From positions 868,001 through 932,000 of the forward strand of contig CP073691.1 in assembly GCA_018228685.1 (NCBI GenBank): a stretch of DNA of 64,000 bases. The letters run 5' to 3'. This DNA is from Clostridiaceae bacterium Marseille-Q4149 (lineage in GTDB: Bacteria; Bacillota; Clostridia; Oscillospirales; Oscillospiraceae). This document shows positions 59,673 through 64,000 of the stretch, one piece after another. Within the stretch, counting starts at the first letter, position 1. Each line of letters opens with the position of its first letter. The notes under the pieces are model-generated. The model was not told the origin of the DNA. It searched no databases and worked only from the letters and a program-made list of their open reading frames with translations. The position numbers were made by a program, and so were the translations under genes.

Positions 59673-62102
59673 ATGCCGCAGATCGCCAAGGTGGCTGTGG
59701 CGGCGGCAACCTATGCCATTGACAAGCCTTACGACTATCTGATCCCCCAGGGGACGGACATCGCCGTGGGCATGCGGGTGCTGGCGCCCTTCGGGCGGGG
59801 CAACCGCGTCAGCGAGGGGGTCGTGCTGGCCCTGGGGCAGGGGGTGCCGGACAAACCCATCAAGCCCATCCGGTCCGTGGTGGACCGGGAGCCCGTCATC
59901 ACGGACCGGGAGATCCGCCTGGCCCTGTGGATGCGGGAGCGGTATTTCTGCACGTTTTACGACGCCATCCGCACCATCCTGCCCGCCGCTGTGTGGTACA
60001 GCTATCGGGAGATGTGGTCCCTGACCGGGGAGCCCCTGCCGGAGGACCTATCGGAGCGGGAGGCGGCGGCCTGCCGCCTGCTGCAGGACGGCCCCATGGA
60101 GCGGGACGACCTGTGCGCCGCCCTGGGGGAAACCGGAAGCCGGGTGCTGTCGGCCCTGAAAAAGCGCGGACTGCTGCAGATGGAGCCCCAGGGCTCCCGG
60201 AAGGTCCAGGACCGGGTGGTGCAGATCGCCTGCCTGGCCCTGGAGCCGGAGGAGGCCCTGGAGCGGATGGAGCGGAAGAAAAAATCCGCCGCCCGGCAGT
60301 ATGACGCCGTGGCCTTCCTGGCCAAATACGGCGACGCCGTGGTGCAGGAGTTGTGCTACTACACCGGCGTGTCCCGGCAGGGCATCAGGAGCCTGGAGCG
60401 GGCGGGGCTGGTGTCCCTGCGCAGCCAGGAGGAGTATCGCATCTCCCGCCGGGATTATGACGCGGCGGCGGAGGAGATCACCCTCAACGATGAGCAGCAG
60501 CGGGCCTATGACGAGATCCTGGCCCAGTGCCGCGATGGCCGCCCCGGCGTCACCCTTTTGCAGGGGGTCACCGGCAGCGGCAAGACCCTGGTATATATCC
60601 GCCTGGCCCAGACTCTGCTGGCCCAGGGCCGGTCCGTGATGATCCTGGTGCCGGAAATCGCCCTGACGCCCCAGATGATGGCGCGGTTTTCCGCCTACTT
60701 CGGGGACCAGGTGGCCCTGCTGCACAGCGGCCTGCGGCTGACGGAGCGGTACGACCAGTGGAAGCGCATCCGCCGGGGAGAGGCACACATCGTGCTGGGT
60801 ACCCGGTCGGCGGTGTTCGCCCCGCTGGAAAATCTGGGGCTGATCATCCTGGACGAGGAGCAGGAGAGCTCCTACGAATCCGAAAATCCCCCCTGCTATC
60901 ACGCAAGGGATATCGCCAAATACCGCTGTTTCCGGGAAAATGCCCGGCTCTTGCTGGGTTCGGCCACCCCCACGGTGGAAACGGCGTATTACGCCCGCCG
61001 GGGGGACTATCAGCTGGCGCTGCTGCGGCGGCGCTACAACGCCCACCGGATGCCCCGGGTGATCCTGGCGGATATGCGCCGGGAGCTGCGGGACGGCAAC
61101 GCCGGCTGCATCAGCCGGGAGCTGGCCCGGGAGCTGGAGAAGAATCTGGAGGCCGGGGAGCAGAGCATCCTGTTTCTCAACCGCCGGGGCAGCAGCCGGG
61201 AGCTGCTGTGCCCCCAGTGCGGCTATGTGCCCCAGTGCCCCCGGTGCAGCGTGTATCTGACCTATCACTCCGCCAACGGGCGGATGATGTGCCACTACTG
61301 CGGCTATTCCGAAAAAAGCAGCGAAGCCTGCCCGGAGTGCGGCGGCGCCATGAAGCACATCGGCGTGGGCACCCAGCGGGCGGAGGAGGAGCTGCACGCC
61401 CTGTTCCCGGAGGCGGAAATCCTCCGCATGGACGCCGACACCGTCAGCCAGGGACATGAGAAGATCCTCCGGGATTTCCAGGTGCGGCGGGTGCCCATCC
61501 TGCTGGGGACCCAGATGGTGGCCAAGGGGCTGGACTTTGCCAATGTGACGCTGGTAGGCGTCCTGGCGGCGGATATGTCTCTGTATGTGGACCACTACCG
61601 GGCCTCGGAGCGGACCTTCAGCCTGCTGACCCAGGTGGTGGGCCGGGCCGGACGGGGGGACAAGCCCGGCCGGGCGGTGATCCAGACCTACACCCCCCAG
61701 AACGACGTGATCCTGGCCGCAGCGGACCAGGACTATGACCGGTTTTACGACGGCGAGATCCGCCTGCGGCAGCTGCGGCGGGACCCGCCCTTTGCCGACC
61801 AGTTTTTCATCACCGTCACCGGCCCCGAGGAGGGTCCGGTGCGCCGGGCCGCCGCCGGTCTGCGGGACGGACTGCGTTCCGCCGCCGGGCAGGAGCCCTA
61901 TCGCGGCATGGCCCTGGATATTCTGGGCCCGGCCCCGGCTCCCGTGGTGAAGGTCAACAATCGCTACCGCTACCGGGTAACGGTGATCGGCCGCAACGAC
62001 AAGACCCTGCGGGGCCTGCTGTCGGCGTTTATGAAGGAGTTTTCCCGGCGGCCGGAGCACAAAGCGCTGCATATTTACACCGATTGTAATCTGATGGACT
62101 GA
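59673..62102 (+). CDS. priA: Primosomal protein N' (PriA helicase)
   Basis: This 809-aa protein has an N-terminal DNA-binding domain (YAIDKPYDYLIP), Walker A GVTGSGKTLVY, Walker B LIILDEEQESSYES, and a zinc-binding insert with CPQCGYVPQCPRC and CHYCGYSEKSSEACPEC. Helicase motifs LGTQMVAKGLDFANV and QVVGRAGRGDKPG are present. It restarts stalled forks. The start at 59673 (MPQIAKVAV) has AAGGGGGA. Confidence 0.97.
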   Translation: MPQIAKVAVAAATYAIDKPYDYLIPQGTDIAVGMRVLAPFGRGNRVSEGVVLALGQGVPDKPIKPIRSVVDREPVITDREIRLALWMRERYFCTFYDAIRTILPAAVWYSYREMWSLTGEPLPEDLSEREAAACRLLQDGPMERDDLCAALGETGSRVLSALKKRGLLQMEPQGSRKVQDRVVQIACLALEPEEALERMERKKKSAARQYDAVAFLAKYGDAVVQELCYYTGVSRQGIRSLERAGLVSLRSQEEYRISRRDYDAAAEEITLNDEQQRAYDEILAQCRDGRPGVTLLQGVTGSGKTLVYIRLAQTLLAQGRSVMILVPEIALTPQMMARFSAYFGDQVALLHSGLRLTERYDQWKRIRRGEAHIVLGTRSAVFAPLENLGLIILDEEQESSYESENPPCYHARDIAKYRCFRENARLLLGSATPTVETAYYARRGDYQLALLRRRYNAHRMPRVILADMRRELRDGNAGCISRELARELEKNLEAGEQSILFLNRRGSSRELLCPQCGYVPQCPRCSVYLTYHSANGRMMCHYCGYSEKSSEACPECGGAMKHIGVGTQRAEEELHALFPEAEILRMDADTVSQGHEKILRDFQVRRVPILLGTQMVAKGLDFANVTLVGVLAADMSLYVDHYRASERTFSLLTQVVGRAGRGDKPGRAVIQTYTPQNDVILAAADQDYDRFYDGEIRLRQLRRDPPFADQFFITVTGPEEGPVRRAAAGLRDGLRSAAGQEPYRGMALDILGPAPAPVVKVNNRYRYRVTVIGRNDKTLRGLLSAFMKEFSRRPEHKALHIYTDCNLMD

Positions 62103-62120
62103 TAAAAGAGGTATACGACC

Positions 62121-62624
62121 ATGGCATTGAGAAAAATCGTATTGCAGGGGGAGCCCTGCCTGACCAAGGTGTGCCGCCCGGTGACGGAGTTCAACGGCCG
62201 GCTTCACACCCTGCTGGACGACCTGAAGGACACGCTGCTGGACTCCGGCGGCGTGGGCCTGGCCGCGCCCCAGGTGGGCATTCTGCGCCGGGTGTGCGTG
62301 GTGATGAACGAGGATGACGAGATCATCGAGCTGGTGAACCCCGAGATCATCGCCACCGACGGCGAACAGACCGGGTTGGAGGGCTGCCTCAGCGTGCCCG
62401 GAAAGTTCGGTATTGTGACCCGTCCTTACACGGTGCGGGTCCGGGCCCAGGACCGGGACGGCGCATTTTTCGAGGTGGAGGACGAGGCCCTGACGGCCCG
62501 GTGCTTCTGCCACGAGATCGAGCATCTGGACGGTCATCTGTTCGTGGAGCGCACGGACCATCTGCTGACCGAGGAGGAGCTGGAGGAGTATATCCAGCAG
62601 GAAGAGGGAGACGACGAGGAGTGA
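62121..62624 (+). CDS. def: Peptide deformylase
   Basis: This 167-aa metalloenzyme has all three motifs: GVGLAAPQVG, EGCLSVPG (metal Cys) and CHEIEHLDG (metal His pair and catalytic Glu). It removes the formyl group from nascent chains. It overlaps fmt by 4 bp (GTGA). Confidence 0.97.
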   Translation: MALRKIVLQGEPCLTKVCRPVTEFNGRLHTLLDDLKDTLLDSGGVGLAAPQVGILRRVCVVMNEDDEIIELVNPEIIATDGEQTGLEGCLSVPGKFGIVTRPYTVRVRAQDRDGAFFEVEDEALTARCFCHEIEHLDGHLFVERTDHLLTEEELEEYIQQEEGDDEE

Positions 62625-63541
62625 GGATCCTGTTTATGGGCACGCCGGATTTCGCGGTGGCGTCCCTGAAGCGGCTGGTGGAGGACGGGCACGAGATCTG
62701 CGGCGTATTCACCCAGCCGGACCGCCCCAAAAACCGGGGGCATAAGCTGGCTTTTTCGCCGGTGAAGGAATACGCCCTGTCCCAGGGGCTGTCCGTGTAT
62801 CAGCCCACGAAAATGCGGGACGGCACGGCCCTGGCCCTGGTGCGGGAGCTGCATCCGGAGCTGATCGTGGTGGCGGCCTATGGCCGCATCCTGCCGGAGG
62901 ACATTCTGAACACCCCACCTTACGGCTCCATCAACGTCCATTCGTCCCTGCTGCCCAAATACCGGGGGGCGGCTCCCATCAACTGGGCCATCCTCAACGG
63001 CGAGAGGGAGACCGGCGTGACCATCATGTACATGGCCAAGGAGCTGGATGCCGGGGACATTCTGCATGTGCTGAAAACCGATATCGACCCCCAGGAGGAC
63101 GCCCAGACGCTGACGGCGCGGCTGGCGGAGCTGGGGGCCCAGGCGCTGTCCGAAACTGTGGAACAGCTTCGTGCCGGAACCGCTCACCGCACGGTTCAGG
63201 ACCACAGCGCCTATACCTACGCCCCCATGCTCACCAAGGACATGGGCATCATCGACTGGACAAAGCCCGCCGGGCATATCCATAACCAGGTCCGGGGCCT
63301 GATTCCCTGGCCCTGCGCCTCCACGGAGCTGGGCGGGGCTACGGTGAAGATATTCCGCACGGAGGTCCTGGGCGAGACCGGAAAAGCCCCCGGCGCCGTG
63401 GCGGCCGCCGGAAAGGCGGGCATCGACGTGGCCTGCGGCGACGGACATCTGCTGCGGATTCTGGAGCTGCAGCCCCAGGGGGGCCGCCGGATGGCGGCGG
63501 CGGACTATCTGCGGGGCCATCCCCTGCAGGTGGAGGCATGA
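62621..63541 (+). CDS. fmt: Methionyl-tRNA formyltransferase
   Basis: This 306-aa protein with a GTG start reads RILFMGTPDFAVASLK. It has INVHSSLLPKYRGAAPINWAI (cue: HSSLLPKYRGAAP, with catalytic Asn/His nearby) and GVTIMYMAKELDAGDIL. It formylates initiator Met-tRNA. The initiator tRNA gene itself lies at 30628. Confidence 0.96.
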   Translation: MRILFMGTPDFAVASLKRLVEDGHEICGVFTQPDRPKNRGHKLAFSPVKEYALSQGLSVYQPTKMRDGTALALVRELHPELIVVAAYGRILPEDILNTPPYGSINVHSSLLPKYRGAAPINWAILNGERETGVTIMYMAKELDAGDILHVLKTDIDPQEDAQTLTARLAELGAQALSETVEQLRAGTAHRTVQDHSAYTYAPMLTKDMGIIDWTKPAGHIHNQVRGLIPWPCASTELGGATVKIFRTEVLGETGKAPGAVAAAGKAGIDVACGDGHLLRILELQPQGGRRMAAADYLRGHPLQVEA

Positions 63542-64000
63542 GCCCCCGGGAGAAGCGCAGCGCCCGGGACGTGGCTCTGGATGCGCTGATGCAGGTGGAC
63601 AAGGCCAACGCCTGGTCCGATGAGGCCCTGCGCCGTCTGATCGCCCAAAACGGGCTGGACAGCCGGGACGCGGCCTTTGCCACCCGCCTGTGCTATGGGG
63701 TGATGCAGAACCGGATGCTGCTGGACTACTACATCGGCTGCTGGTGCGCCCAGAAGCCGGAGCGGCTGGAGCCGGTGATCCGCAGCATCCTGCGCATCGG
63801 CGGCTATCAGATATTGTTTATGGACCGGGTGCCCCACCGGGCCGCCGTCAACGAGGCGGTGGAGATGACCCGCCGCCACGGGCGGCCCAAGGCCGCCGGT
63901 ATGGTCAACGCCGTGCTGCGGCGGTTTGTGGAGCACTGGATGGATATGCCGGACCTGCCCAAGGGGTCCACGGCGGACTATCTCTCCCTGCGGTACAGCC
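63538..64000 (+). CDS. rsmB: 16S rRNA m5C967 methyltransferase RsmB, N-terminal part
   Basis: The ORF begins ATGAGCCCCCGGG with an ATGA overlap to fmt and runs off the right edge after 154 codons. The visible part is the NusB-like RNA-binding domain (SARDVALDALMQVDKANAW, FATRLCYGVMQNRMLLDYYI, VPHRAAVNEAVEM). The SAM-binding domain lies beyond the window. Confidence 0.9.
   Translation, partial: MSPREKRSARDVALDALMQVDKANAWSDEALRRLIAQNGLDSRDAAFATRLCYGVMQNRMLLDYYIGCWCAQKPERLEPVIRSILRIGGYQILFMDRVPHRAAVNEAVEMTRRHGRPKAAGMVNAVLRRFVEHWMDMPDLPKGSTADYLSLRYS

Noticed and set aside
60048..62561. An 837-codon minus-strand frame opposite priA and def
   Set aside because: It is an antisense shadow in GC-rich DNA; priA and def have complete motifs on the plus strand.

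Overview
The window is a chromosomal segment of a high-GC anaerobic Firmicute. The gene content suggests an Oscillospiraceae-like (Clostridia) gut bacterium, but this is inferred without a database search. It has three compositionally distinct parts. (A) 1 to about 17.9 kb is an AT-richer accessory island. (B) About 18.0 to 30.6 kb is the remnant of an integrative conjugative element (ICE), of intermediate GC, with nearly all genes on the minus strand. It ends beside tRNA-fMet and tRNA-Leu. (C) 30.9 to 64.0 kb is GC-rich core chromosome.

Island A, left part (minus strand, 7826 down to 1), is one operon. It encodes a four-helix membrane protein, a 1032-aa FtsK/SpoIIIE-type ATPase of the type VII secretion kind, a 171-aa protein with three regularly spaced VPxGVLG motifs, an E2-like protein that carries the same motif at its N-terminus, a JAMM protease, a ThiF/E1-like enzyme, and two or three small helical proteins, one of them WXG100-like. 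A ubiquitin-style conjugation and deconjugation cassette is thus embedded in a secretion-type operon with no visible ubiquitin-like beta-grasp protein. The motif-repeat protein is the obvious candidate substrate or modifier. Island A, right part (7.9-17.8 kb), holds four paralogous winged-helix regulators whose C-termini differ: STAND ATPase plus helical repeats, coiled coil, FHA, and Sel1 repeats. It also holds a sigma-factor-like protein beside a 39-bp symmetric dyad, an unknown protein, a decayed repeat protein, and an orphan NgoFVII/PLD-type nuclease.

Region B carries typical ICE cargo: D12-class adenine methylase, C5 cytosine methylase, DUF4314, DUF3849, YodL/DUF3846, AbrB and ribbon-helix-helix proteins, DUF6103 and an NlpC/P60-lysozyme hydrolase. 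Its virB4 is reduced to the C-terminal ATPase half and is joined to a truncated YodL/DUF3846 gene. No relaxase, coupling protein, VirB6 or PrgI is present, so the element looks internally deleted. At least seven otherwise unrelated proteins of this region end in the same short Met/Gly tail.

Region C, minus strand: an M18 aminopeptidase; a fused TsaC/Sua5-CoaE protein; a LUD-domain protein; prfA; a flavodoxin; an ABC-F ATPase; murF and ddl; then a ten-gene Mrp/Mbh-like antiporter cluster with four large antiporter subunits. Plus strand from 51 kb: ferredoxin; DUF3343 with a cysteine-desulfurase-like enzyme; cdaA-cdaR (c-di-AMP); RseC-like and DUF5685 proteins; a J-domain protein; and the conserved run yicC-remA-gmk-rpoZ-priA-def-fmt-rsmB, with rsmB cut by the window end. 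No CRISPR array, complete IS element or integrase was seen.
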